This document shows positions 35,105 through 45,166 of a DNA stretch of 64,000 bases, piece by piece. Below the pieces are notes generated by a model, which was given only the letters and a program-made list of their open reading frames with translations, ran no database searches and was not told where the DNA came from. The stretch spans positions 19,091-83,090 of the forward strand of contig MFPR01000011.1 of assembly GCA_001784175.1 (NCBI GenBank). Direction: 5' to 3'. Source of the DNA: Candidatus Lindowbacteria bacterium RIFCSPLOWO2_12_FULL_62_27 (GTDB lineage: Bacteria > Lindowbacteria > 2-12-FULL-62-27). Position numbers and translations under genes: made by a program. Position 1 is the first letter of the stretch. Each line of letters begins with the position of its first letter.

Positions 35105-36458
35105 GGTTCTCTGTTTCGTCCCTCCGCTGGCGTCGGCCGTTCTCCTGTATTACAGCTTCGTCCCCGAATGGGGATTCCTGCTCGCGCATGTGGCGCTCGC
35201 GCCGCTGTTTGTTTCCATCCTGCGCGGATGCGGATTCGCGCCGGTCTGCATGTTTGGTTGCGTCTTCGCCGCCCTGTACTTTTCCTGGTTGACCGTCTTC
35301 AGCCCTTTGGCACCGATTTTGATGACGGCGCTACATGGATTCTGGCTGTGCGCCGGCCTCTGGACTGTCCTTCGGTTCCGGAGCGCCGATACTCCGTGGA
35401 AGACACTCATCCTCGCCGGCGCCGGCTGGATCGCGTCCGAATGGCTCAGATCCTTCGGACCCTACGGCTACGAGTGGGGCGCACTCGGCTACTCGCAGTA
35501 CGGGAGCCTCAAGCTGGCCGCCTACTCATCCATTGGCGGCGTGTGGCTTGTGTCGGCGATCGTGCTGGGGTCGAACGCGATCGTGACGGTCGGCTGGCTG
35601 AAGATGCGGCAGGACTGGATCGGCATCGCCACCCTCTATTGGGTCGCGCTCTGGGTTCTCTCCCCCTCGCACCATCTGTCCGGCGAAGCGCCCGCGGCGA
35701 AATCGTTCGCGCTGGTTCAGACCAACATCAGTCCCTGGCTCAAATCTCTCGAACGCGAGGCCGTCATGCAACAACAACTGGGCGATCTGGCCGTGGAAGC
35801 TGCGCGGTCGCCGGCGCAGAACGTCGTCCTTCCGGAAACCCTCTTCTCGACGGAGATTACCGGCATGCGCGGATTTCTGACCGAGGAGCCCCGCGCGCTT
35901 CTCATGGGCTTTCTCGCCCCCAGCGCCGACCGGCGACTGCTGGTGGGAGCGATCGAAAAGGACGACAGGGGATTCTACAACGCGGCGATCCTCTTCGACG
36001 GCCAGGGCGAGCGCATCGCGTCTTATCGAAAACGCCATCTGGTCCCCTTCGGCGAAACCATCCCGGGCCTCGAAAACGCCGATTGGGCTCGATCCCTTGG
36101 AGAGAAACTCGGCACGCCGTTTTTCTCCGCCGGCGACACCCACGCGCCGATCCTGTTCGGCCATGTCCCGGTGGCGGTCCTCGTCTGTTTCGAAGGCACG
36201 TTCTCGCGCCTCGTGGCCGAGTCCGCCGCCCACGCCCGGCTCATCCTCAACATCTCCAACGACGCATGGTCTGAAAGCGAATTCGGCCACGCCCAGCACG
36301 CACGGTTCCTCCGCTTCCGCGCCATCGAAACGGGCCTCCCGGTCCTCCGCGTCGGCAACAGCGGCCCCACGGCGCTCTTCGCCCCAAACGGCATAATCCT
36401 CTACGAAGCCCACCGCCCCACCCCTGCGGTCCTCGACCTCGACGCGTTCCGTAGCTGA
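35079..36458 (+). CDS. lnt: Apolipoprotein N-acyltransferase
   Basis: Adds the third acyl chain to lipoproteins in the inner membrane. The 459-residue protein has about six N-terminal membrane helices, then a periplasmic nitrilase-fold domain. The catalytic triad can be placed: Glu in LPETLFS (about residue 253), Lys in YRKRHLVPFGE (about 317) and Cys in LVCFEGTFS (about 369), matching the spacing of the E. coli enzyme. It implies a didermic envelope and serves the lipoproteins in this window. It closes the 16-gene cluster; its 3' end overlaps an antisense retropepsin-like frame. Confidence 0.95.
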   Translation: MKNSIRFSRVLCFVPPLASAVLLYYSFVPEWGFLLAHVALAPLFVSILRGCGFAPVCMFGCVFAALYFSWLTVFSPLAPILMTALHGFWLCAGLWTVLRFRSADTPWKTLILAGAGWIASEWLRSFGPYGYEWGALGYSQYGSLKLAAYSSIGGVWLVSAIVLGSNAIVTVGWLKMRQDWIGIATLYWVALWVLSPSHHLSGEAPAAKSFALVQTNISPWLKSLEREAVMQQQLGDLAVEAARSPAQNVVLPETLFSTEITGMRGFLTEEPRALLMGFLAPSADRRLLVGAIEKDDRGFYNAAILFDGQGERIASYRKRHLVPFGETIPGLENADWARSLGEKLGTPFFSAGDTHAPILFGHVPVAVLVCFEGTFSRLVAESAAHARLILNISNDAWSESEFGHAQHARFLRFRAIETGLPVLRVGNSGPTALFAPNGIILYEAHRPTPAVLDLDAFRS

Positions 36459-36930
36459 GTTTTCTGGGGATGGCGCCGTTTTGAAAAAATGGTGTGTTTT
36501 CCGTCAAAGCAGACCCGGAATCGGTCCAATCCCTGAAATCGACCGAGGAGCGGGGGGACGCGGCTGTCGGATGAGAAAACGACCCGCATCATGAACGCCA
36601 TCGGCCCGATTCGGCACGGGAGAGGTTTTTTGCAAAAATATCCGGCTGCGGATCCTCCGACGCCATGGGATTGGATCGGACGGCAATCTTCTTTCAAGGA
36701 TATCCCCAGAACTTTCGCCAGGTTGTGCGGCAGATACGTCAAATCCGCACCGCTGTCGACGATCACATCGATGTCCTGCCAGAACCCCGCCTTAAGGGAC
36801 TCTACGACAACCTGGGGAAGCGGCGGAAAATCCTGGTGACGGGCAGCGCGCGCCTGGATTTCTATCGCGGCTGATTTAGCTTCGGCAAGGATGAAAAACC
36901 CGTCCCTGCAAGCTAGAGTGGGCGACGTTT
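36401..36930 (-). pseudogene. Retropepsin-like aspartyl protease frame without a start codon
   Basis: The minus-strand frame reads DFPPLPQVVVESLKAGFW then DVIVDSGADLTYLPHNLAKVLG, a single-domain aspartyl protease motif (DSGA plus flanking hydrophobics), and RFQGLDRFRVCFDGK near the usual C-terminus. The only canonical start is a GTG at 36766, inside the catalytic strand. Upstream the frame stays open to a stop near 36932 with no ATG, GTG or TTG. After FDGKHTIF it runs on for about 25 arginine-rich residues into the lnt 3' end. I read it as a decayed or damaged gene; a non-canonical start is the alternative. Apart from this frame, I see no other gene in 36459-36961. Confidence 0.6.
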
Positions 36931-36961
36931 TTCAAATCGATCCAAGAAGAGGTGATTTGGC

Positions 36962-38221
36962 ATGAAAGCATCCGTCCGCAAGCGGACCCGAACGAACCCC
37001 AAACTGCCCGTGACCGTGCTGTCCGGTTTTTTGGGCGCCGGAAAAACCACGCTCCTCAATCATGTGTTGAACAATCGCGATGGCCTGCGCGTCGCGGTCA
37101 TTGTGAACGACATGAGCGAAGTGAACATTGACGCGGCGCTGATCCGGAAGGGGGAGGCGGCCGTGACCCGGCTGGATGAGCAGATGGTGACGATGACGAA
37201 CAGCTGTATCTGCTGCACGATGCGTGAGGACCTCCTGAAGGAAGTGGCGAAACTCGCGCGGCAGGGGAAATTCGATTACCTGCTGGTGGAGTCGAGCGGG
37301 GTTTCGGAGCCGATGCCGGTGGCGGAGATATTCGACGTCCAGGATCGCGAGGGCAACCGGCTGGGGGACAGCGCCCGGCTGGACACGATGGTGACGGTGG
37401 TCGACGCGTACCATTTCTGGAAGGACTATAATTCGAAGGAGGACCTGCGCGCGCGGGGGGTGAAGGTCGACAAAGACGACGACCGCAGTCCCGTGGATCT
37501 GTTGATCGAGCAGGTGGAATTCTGCAACGTGATCGTGCTGAACAAGACCGACCTCGTGACCGAGGATCAACTCAAGCGGCTCGAGGGGATTTTGTCCTCG
37601 TTGAACCCCGGCGCGAAACTCCTTCGCGCGGTGAACGCGAGCGTGCCCTTGGCCGAAATCCTGAATACGCGCCGGTACGACTATGAGCGGACCGCCCAGG
37701 GCGCCGGCTGGGTCAAGGCGCTGGAGGCCCACGAGGCCGGCGAACACGGACATGACCACCGGTCGATCGCCGAGAAGATCGGCATCAAGAGTTTTGTCTA
37801 CAAAGCACGCCGGCCCTTTCATCCGGCCCGGCTGCGCGGGGTGGTGGAGTCGAGCTCGCTGGACAAGGCCATACGCACAAAAGGCTTTGTGTGGATGGCG
37901 TCCCATCACGATGACTGCGGTCTCTGGAACCAGGCCGGCCGGCTCATGAAACTCGATCCCATCGGCCGCTGGTGGGCGGCGGTCCCGCAGTCCGGATGGC
38001 CGGACAACCCGGCGCTTCGAAAGGAGATCAAAAAAGACTGGGACATGATGCACGGCGACCGCAGGCAGGAGCTCGTGTTCATCGGAATTCAGATGGATTC
38101 GGCGTCGATCATCGCGTCTCTCAACGGGGCACTTCTGACGGACGAGGAAATGCTGTTGGGCCCGGGCGGCTGGCGTGGATTCCCCAATCCCTTTGGATGG
38201 CCCGCCATAATCCGCGCGTAG
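36962..38221 (+). CDS. CobW/COG0523 (ZNG1-type) G3E GTPase
   Basis: A 419-residue metal-chaperone GTPase. It shows Walker [14 protein letters not shown], the metal-binding CxCC motif in [13 protein letters not shown], switch [11 protein letters not shown], Walker B-like VTVVDAYHF and guanine specificity LNKTDL. A His-rich stretch ([12 protein letters not shown]) at about residue 256 and the CobW C-terminal domain ([14 protein letters not shown]) follow. Relatives deliver zinc or another metal to target enzymes under limitation. AGGTGA lies six bases before the ATG, a conventional ribosome-binding site. No Zur box is evident. Confidence 0.92.
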   Translation: MKASVRKRTRTNPKLPVTVLSGFLGAGKTTLLNHVLNNRDGLRVAVIVNDMSEVNIDAALIRKGEAAVTRLDEQMVTMTNSCICCTMREDLLKEVAKLARQGKFDYLLVESSGVSEPMPVAEIFDVQDREGNRLGDSARLDTMVTVVDAYHFWKDYNSKEDLRARGVKVDKDDDRSPVDLLIEQVEFCNVIVLNKTDLVTEDQLKRLEGILSSLNPGAKLLRAVNASVPLAEILNTRRYDYERTAQGAGWVKALEAHEAGEHGHDHRSIAEKIGIKSFVYKARRPFHPARLRGVVESSSLDKAIRTKGFVWMASHHDDCGLWNQAGRLMKLDPIGRWWAAVPQSGWPDNPALRKEIKKDWDMMHGDRRQELVFIGIQMDSASIIASLNGALLTDEEMLLGPGGWRGFPNPFGWPAIIRA

Positions 38222-38299
38222 GACCGAAAATCAGGTGGAATATCATCCCTTGAACGGAGGGTAATCCCGAACCTCCAACCCACCAACCCAAAAAACGAA

Positions 38300-38329
38300 T
38301 TAGAACTTTTCCGCCCCTTCTGCTAGTAT
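38300..38329 (+). promoter_or_regulatory. Promoter of pyruvate carboxylase
   Basis: TTAGAA, 18 nt, TAGTAT preceded by TGC (extended -10). The ATG follows seven bases after the -10, so the transcript is predicted to be leaderless; no Shine-Dalgarno is present. Confidence 0.45.
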
Positions 38330-38336
38330 CCCCGCC

Positions 38337-41300
38337 ATGTCTCCGACCAGCGGGATCCAAAAACTTCTGGTTGCCAACCGGGGCGAGATCGCCATCCGGA
38401 TTTTCCGCGCGGTCAATGAGTTGGGCATCCGGACCGTCGCGATTTATTCCCATGAAGACCGGCTGAGCCAGCACCGCCAGAAGGCCGACGAGGCCTATCT
38501 GGTCGGGCGCGGCAAAGAACCGGTGAAGGCATACCTCGACATCGAGGACATTCTTCGGATTGCCAAAGAGTGCGGGGCCCAGGCGATCCATCCGGGATAC
38601 GGGTTTTTGTCCGAGAACGCGGATTTCGCGAGCGCCGTCCAGGACGCCGGATTGATCTTTGTCGGGCCGCCTCCGCCGGTCCTCCGGCAGATGGGGGATA
38701 AAACAGCGGCGCGGAAAGCCGCTCTGAGTGTCGGCATTCCGGTCATTCCGGGGACCGCCCGGTCGACGTTGTCCGTGAAAGTCGCCCGGCAGGAATCCCG
38801 GCGGATCGGATTTCCGCTGATGCTCAAGGCGGCCTTTGGCGGCGGCGGCCGGGGCATGCGCGTGGTGCGGAGCGCGGCCGATCTCGATGGGGCATTCAAA
38901 GAAGCATCGCGAGAGGCCGCCTCCGCTTTCTGGAACGGCCATCTCTTCATGGAACGGCTCGTGGAAAACGCCAAACACATCGAGGTCCAGATCCTGGCGG
39001 ACAAGAAGGGCGCCTGCGTTCATTTGTACGATCGGGACTGCTCCGTCCAGCGCCGGCACCAGAAGATGGTCGAAATCGCGCCGTCGCTCACTCTGCCGAC
39101 GAAGCTTCGCGAGGAACTTTGCGAGGCCGCCGTCCGGCTGGCGAAAGAGGTCGGATACGAGAACGCCGGAACGGTTGAGTTTCTCGTGGAGCATGGTCCA
39201 AGGCAGGGCGCCCGCAAGGAGCGCCCCTACTATTTTATTGAAATGAATCCACGGCTCCAGGTCGAACACACGGTCACCGAAATGGTCACCGGCATCGACA
39301 TTGTGGCGTCCCAAATCCAGATCGCCGCCGGCCAACGGCTGGCCGATCTGGGCATTGCCGATCAGTCGGTCGTATCGACTCGAGGGGTAGCCATCCAGTG
39401 CCGGATCACCACCGAGGATCCCTACAACAATTTCATTCCGGACCACGGCCGGCTGACGGTCTACCGGTCGGCCGCCGGGTTTGGTATCCGGCTGGACGGC
39501 GGCAACGCATTTACGGGAGCCGTGGTTGCGCCCTACTACGATTCGCTTCTGGTCAAGGTGACCGCGCTGGCGCCGACGTTTCCGCTGACGGTCGCGAAGA
39601 TGTCGCGGGCGCTGGCTGAATTCCGGGTCCGGGGCGTTCGGACCAACATTCCGTTTCTGCTGAACCTTCTGGCCCATCCGAAATTCCGGTCCGCCGATTT
39701 TGCAACGACCTTTATCGAGGAATCTCCGGAACTGTTCAAGTTCGTTCCGTTCCGCGACCGCGCCAACAAAATCCTGAGATGCATCGCCGATGTCATCGTC
39801 AACGGAAATCCCACGGTCCAGGGCGCTCCGAAACCTCCGAAACTGATCCAGCCGTACCTGCCGCCAATCCCTCCCATCGATCCGCCGGAAGGGATGCGGC
39901 AGAGATGGAAACAAATGGGCTCGGACGCGTTTTGCGATTGGATCCGGCGGCAGAAAAGATTGCTGATCACGGACACCTCATTCCGCGACGCCCACCAGTC
40001 GCTCCTGGCCACGCGGATTCGGACCTTTGACATGCTTCGGATCGCGCCGGTCTATGCGCGAACGTCGGCCGGGCTGTTTTCGATCGAGATGTGGGGCGGG
40101 GCGACGTTCGATGTGGCCATGAGATTTTTGAATGAGGATCCTTGGGAACGGCTCGCGAGCCTTCGGCAGGCCATTCCGAATATTCTGTTTCAGATGCTCC
40201 TTCGCGGGGCCAACGCGGTCGGCTACACCGCCTATCCGGACAATGTGGTCAAAGCGTTTATCCGGCAGTCGGTTGTGTCGGGCATCGATGTTTTCCGGAT
40301 CTTTGATTCGCTGAACAATGTTTCCCAGATGCGCAAAGCCATCGCCGCGGTCCGGGCCGCCGGCGGCCTGGCCGAAGGCGCGCTGTGCTACACGGGCGAT
40401 ATCGACGATCCGTCCCGGCCCAAGTTTGATCTCCGGTACTATGTCCGCATGGCCAAGGAGCTGGAGAAAACCGGCGCGCAAATTCTCGGGATCAAGGACA
40501 TGTCGGGTCTCCTCAAACCTTATGCCGCCCAGCGGCTCGTGCGGGCGCTTCGGGAATCTGTTGACCTTCCGATTCATTTTCACACGCACGACACGAACGG
40601 CCTGCAAGCGGCGGCGATCCTCAAAGCCGCCGACGCAGGCGTCCATATCGCCGACGCCGCCGTCGCGTCGCTGTCGGGCCTCACCAGTCAGCCCAACCTG
40701 AATTCGATCGTGGCGTCGCTCCGGCGGCAGACGCGGGATACCGGCCTTTCACTCAATGATCTGAACGACATTTCACAGTACTGGGAGGATGTCCGAACGT
40801 ATTATTCTCCTTTTGAGTCGGGCCTTCAGTCGGGCACGGCCGAAGTCTACGAGCACGAAATTCCCGGCGGCCAGTATTCGAACCTGCGGCCACAGGCCGA
40901 AGCCATGGGCCTGGGCGGGCGCATACGGGAACTCAAAAAAATGTACGCGGTGGTGAACCGGATGTTCGGAGACATCGTCAAGGTGACGCCCAGCTCCAAA
41001 GTCGTCGGCGACATGGCCTGTTTCATGCTGGCCAACAACCTCACGGAAAAAGACGTCCACGACCGGGGCCGGGACATGGCCTTCCCGGAGTCGGTGGTCG
41101 GATTCTTCCGCGGGGAACTCGGCCGGCCCACCGGCGGATTTCCGCCGAAGCTGAGAGACATCATTCTGAAGGGCGCGGATTCCCGCCGAAGCTCACGGGT
41201 GCCGCCGGCGAATTTTACGAAGACGAAGGCCGACGTGGAAAAGAAAGTGCGGCGGCGCATCCGGGACGAGGAACTCATGTCCTATTTCATGTATCCGAAA

Positions 41301-41810
41301 ATTTTTCTGGACAGCGCCCAGCGCCACGCCGAATACGGCGACGAGGGCGTTCTGCCCACCCCCGTCTTTTTCTACGGCATGCAGCCGGGCGAAGAGATCG
41401 AATTCGACATTGAGAAAGGCAAGACGCTGGTCGTCAAATATCTGGCCGTGTCGGAGCCGGACCACGAGGGCCGCCGGACCGTCTTTTTCGAACTCAACGG
41501 CCAGCCGCGGGAAGTCGTCGTCATCGACCGATCGCTTGGGCGGGAGATCAAAAAGAATCCGAAGGCCGAGCCGTCCAATCCTCTGCATGTCGCGTCGCCC
41601 ATGCCGGGCCTCGTGGTGGCGGTGTCGGTCAAACCGGGAGACGCGGTCGAAAAAGACGCGCCGCTGGTGGCGATCCAGGCGATGAAGATGGAGACCACTC
41701 TCTACGCCTCGCGCGCCGGGAAAATGTCCACGGTGCACGTCCGAGTTGGCAGCCGAGTCGAAGGAGGGGATCTCTTGATGGAGTATGAACGCTGGTGCAG
41801 AGTCTCATAA
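38337..41810 (+). CDS. pyc: Pyruvate carboxylase
   Basis: Carboxylates pyruvate to oxaloacetate using ATP, bicarbonate and biotin. The 1157-residue single-chain form has biotin carboxylase (about 1-455: LLVANRGEIAIRIFRA, HPGYGFLSEN, AAFGGGGRGMRVV, EMNPRLQVEHTVTE), then a carboxyltransferase domain from about residue 545 (DTSFRDAHQSLLATRIRTFDM, ETWGGATFD-like EMWGGATFDVAMRFL, IKDMSGLLKP, HFHTHDTNG), a tetramerisation segment, and a C-terminal biotinyl domain with the biotin Lys at about 1117 in QAMKMETTL. It is the anaplerotic entry to PEPCK encoded downstream. Confidence 0.97.
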   Translation: MSPTSGIQKLLVANRGEIAIRIFRAVNELGIRTVAIYSHEDRLSQHRQKADEAYLVGRGKEPVKAYLDIEDILRIAKECGAQAIHPGYGFLSENADFASAVQDAGLIFVGPPPPVLRQMGDKTAARKAALSVGIPVIPGTARSTLSVKVARQESRRIGFPLMLKAAFGGGGRGMRVVRSAADLDGAFKEASREAASAFWNGHLFMERLVENAKHIEVQILADKKGACVHLYDRDCSVQRRHQKMVEIAPSLTLPTKLREELCEAAVRLAKEVGYENAGTVEFLVEHGPRQGARKERPYYFIEMNPRLQVEHTVTEMVTGIDIVASQIQIAAGQRLADLGIADQSVVSTRGVAIQCRITTEDPYNNFIPDHGRLTVYRSAAGFGIRLDGGNAFTGAVVAPYYDSLLVKVTALAPTFPLTVAKMSRALAEFRVRGVRTNIPFLLNLLAHPKFRSADFATTFIEESPELFKFVPFRDRANKILRCIADVIVNGNPTVQGAPKPPKLIQPYLPPIPPIDPPEGMRQRWKQMGSDAFCDWIRRQKRLLITDTSFRDAHQSLLATRIRTFDMLRIAPVYARTSAGLFSIEMWGGATFDVAMRFLNEDPWERLASLRQAIPNILFQMLLRGANAVGYTAYPDNVVKAFIRQSVVSGIDVFRIFDSLNNVSQMRKAIAAVRAAGGLAEGALCYTGDIDDPSRPKFDLRYYVRMAKELEKTGAQILGIKDMSGLLKPYAAQRLVRALRESVDLPIHFHTHDTNGLQAAAILKAADAGVHIADAAVASLSGLTSQPNLNSIVASLRRQTRDTGLSLNDLNDISQYWEDVRTYYSPFESGLQSGTAEVYEHEIPGGQYSNLRPQAEAMGLGGRIRELKKMYAVVNRMFGDIVKVTPSSKVVGDMACFMLANNLTEKDVHDRGRDMAFPESVVGFFRGELGRPTGGFPPKLRDIILKGADSRRSSRVPPANFTKTKADVEKKVRRRIRDEELMSYFMYPKIFLDSAQRHAEYGDEGVLPTPVFFYGMQPGEEIEFDIEKGKTLVVKYLAVSEPDHEGRRTVFFELNGQPREVVVIDRSLGREIKKNPKAEPSNPLHVASPMPGLVVAVSVKPGDAVEKDAPLVAIQAMKMETTLYASRAGKMSTVHVRVGSRVEGGDLLMEYERWCRVS

Positions 41811-41868
41811 GTCCCTTTACATTCGTCACCCCCGCGAAAGCTGAGGTCCAGACTGCACGCCTCCTGAC

Positions 41869-41897
41869 TTGAATCCCTCACGGGCGCACCGTATAAT
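41869..41897 (+). promoter_or_regulatory. Promoter of nadA operon
   Basis: TTGAAT, 17 nt, TATAAT: the best sigma-70 match in the window. Transcription would start near 41904 and leave a ~30-nt leader carrying GAGGAGAG before the nadA ATG, so unlike several other units this one has a conventional leader. Confidence 0.7.
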
Positions 41898-41933
41898 GTC
41901 TCGGGTACGGTACCAGGACGAGGAGAGTGGAAC

Positions 41934-42922
<989 letters not shown>

Positions 42923-42926
<4 letters not shown>

Positions 42927-43906
42927 GCGTGCGTAAACTCCTCGTTTTGGTCGCCTGTCTGTCTCCTCTTTGGGCTTCCGCCGAGTCGATGTCCCTGTCC
43001 GATGGTGCGGTCATGTCTGACGCGCCGGCCAAGGGAAAAACGATCGGAAAGCTGAACGGCGGCATTCGCGTCAATCACATTCAGAGCCAGGGTGACCAGG
43101 CGCTTGTACAGGTCGAGGGATGGGTCCACCGCTCGGCCTTCGAAAAAATACCGCCCCTGCTCGCCCGAAACCGCTCCCTCACTCTTTCCCAGGCAAACGC
43201 CGATATCCGCTCGGCGGCCGACGGCGGCCGCGCGATGGGACGGCTCGGCAAGGACGCCAAACCCGAAATGCGCGACATCAAGGGCAAATGGATCAAGGTC
43301 ACGGTCGGCGCGTGGGTTCCCGCCGCCCTCCTCGCCGAGGTTTCCGCGGCGGCCCCGTCTTCCGACAAACCCGCGTCTGCGTCCGCGCCGGAAGGCGCCG
43401 GCCCTGGACCGCGCGTGCGCCTCTCGACGTCGATGGGCAACATCCTGATCGAACTCGATCCGGCCCGGGCGCCGAAATCCGCCGCCAATTTTCTCTCGTA
43501 CGTCGGGAAGGGCCATTATGACGGCACGATTTTCCACCGCGTGATCGACAATTTCATGGTCCAGGGCGGAGGATACGCCACGGACTACTCGAAGAAGCCG
43601 ACCGATGCGCCCGTTCCGATCGAGTCGAGCAACGGATTGAAAAACGCCCGCGGCACGGTCGCCATGGCCCGCACTAACGATCCGAACAGCGCGACCAGCC
43701 AGTTTTACATCAACGTCGTCGACAACGAGTTCCTCAACTACGTCTCGGACGCCGAGCCCGGCTACACGGTCTTCGGCCGCGTGATCGAGGGGATGGACGT
43801 GGTGGACCAGATCCGGAAAGTTCCGACGGGCCCCGGCCCCGCGGAGCTTTCCTCCGACGTTCCGAAAACCATGGTGGTGATCACGAAAGCCTCGAAAGTC
43901 GATTAG
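42923..43906 (+). CDS. Exported cyclophilin-type peptidyl-prolyl isomerase
   Basis: A 327-residue exported protein. A signal peptide ([18 protein letters not shown]) is followed by two SH3-like segments (about 22-150; [29 protein letters not shown] and [18 protein letters not shown]), an Ala/Pro linker, and a cyclophilin domain from about residue 168 ([87 protein letters not shown]). The active-site Arg of FHRVI and the Q of SQFYINV are present. The domain pairing suggests a periplasmic foldase that docks to peptides or the wall. Confidence 0.88.
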
Positions 43907-43913
43907 CCGCGAC

Positions 43914-45164
43914 GTGGACGATATCTCAATCAAGCCCCGGATTCGCCCGGTCGAGGCGTTTCCCATGCGCGAGAACGGTCAGATGTTGATTGTTCTGCGC
44001 GACCCCTGTCATTATTCGGACGCGGTCCTCACCCTTACACCCGCCGCCGCGCTGACCATTCAGATGCTGGACGGGACGCACACGCTTCTGGACATCCAGG
44101 CGGCCCTGACCCGGGCGGCCGGGCAGATTTTTCCTTCGGACAAAATTCAGGAACTGGTCCGGATCCTCGACGACTGCTTTTTCCTCGACAACGACCGGTT
44201 CGACGCCCACAAACGGCGCTGCGATGACGAATTCTCGGCCAGCCCCATCCGCCCGTCCGCGATGGCCGGCAAAAGCTACCCGGCCGATCCCTCCGAAGTC
44301 CGCGCGCTCCTCGACGGCCTCTTCGCGCAATCGGCGCCGTCCGGGCTCCTCTCCACCGGCGAAAACGGTCCCGTCGTCGGCGTCGTGTCGCCCCACATCG
44401 ACTTCGCGCGCGGCGGAACGACCTATACGCCTGCATACCGCGCGCTGGCGGAATCAGACGCGGAGACGTACGTGATTTTCGGAATTTCCCACGCCGGCGG
44501 CGAGACGCCGCTCATTCCGACCCGCAAGGATTTTCAAACGCCGTTGGGGCGGGTCGAAGCGGACCACGAGATCCTGGACCTCCTCGAAAAAAATCTCATC
44601 GCGCGGGACGGATGGCCCCGTCCCTACGCCGCCGAATTCGCGCACGCGCACGAGCATTCCATCGAATTCCAGGTCGTCTTTCTCCAGCACCTCCGGCCTT
44701 CCCGACCGTTCAGGATTCTGCCCATCCTCTGCGCGTTTTCCCACGAGGAAGTCCATGCCGAATCTGACCGGACCGGCCCGATCCGCGTCTTTCTGGACGC
44801 ACTGCGAGTGGCGATCGAGCAGAGCGGCCGGCGGGTCGGATACATCGCCGGGGTCGATTTCGCGCATGTTGGCGCCCAGTTCGGAGACACGTATCAGGTG
44901 AAGGAAAAAGAACTGGCGTTTCTCAAGGAACGCGACGAACAGATGATGGCCCTCATCGCCTCGGACGGGCCGGAGGCGTTTCACCGGTTTGTTTTCGAGG
45001 AAGCCAACAGCCGGCGAGTCTGCGGTTATCCGGCGCTCTATTCGTTTTTGTCCGTGCTTCCGCCGGCCGCCGCGCGCGGCGGACAAGTCCTCAAGTACGG
45101 CCAGTGGCCCGATCCCAACGGGACCGTTACCTTCGGCAGCATGGCCTTTTCGGCGGACGCCTGA
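43914..45164 (+). CDS. Memo-family protein (AmmeMemoRadiSam system protein B) with N-terminal extension
   Basis: A 416-residue protein. From about residue 117 it is a Memo/AmmB domain: SAMAGKSYPADPSEVRALLDG, VVSPHIDFARGGTTYTPAYRAL, IFGISHAG, HAHEHSIEFQVVFLQHL and VDFAHVGAQFGD, with the conserved His/Asp/Cys pocket (RRVCGYPALYSFL). The N-terminal ~100 residues (SDAVLTLTPAAALTIQMLDGTHTLLDIQAAL ... LDDCFFLDNDRF) look like a PqqD/winged-helix module. The usual partners AmmA and the radical SAM protein are not in the window. The GTG at 43914 is seven bases after the cyclophilin stop. Its role is unknown. Confidence 0.82.
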   Translation: MDDISIKPRIRPVEAFPMRENGQMLIVLRDPCHYSDAVLTLTPAAALTIQMLDGTHTLLDIQAALTRAAGQIFPSDKIQELVRILDDCFFLDNDRFDAHKRRCDDEFSASPIRPSAMAGKSYPADPSEVRALLDGLFAQSAPSGLLSTGENGPVVGVVSPHIDFARGGTTYTPAYRALAESDAETYVIFGISHAGGETPLIPTRKDFQTPLGRVEADHEILDLLEKNLIARDGWPRPYAAEFAHAHEHSIEFQVVFLQHLRPSRPFRILPILCAFSHEEVHAESDRTGPIRVFLDALRVAIEQSGRRVGYIAGVDFAHVGAQFGDTYQVKEKELAFLKERDEQMMALIASDGPEAFHRFVFEEANSRRVCGYPALYSFLSVLPPAAARGGQVLKYGQWPDPNGTVTFGSMAFSADA

Positions 45165-45166
45165 AG

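Noticed and set aside
38121-39914. Long antisense frame opposite pyruvate carboxylase
   Set aside because: The forward frame has clear biotin carboxylase motifs; the antisense product is low-complexity and matches no family. Several similar antisense frames (for example 14029-15504, 18486-21038, 49758-51320) were rejected for the same reason.
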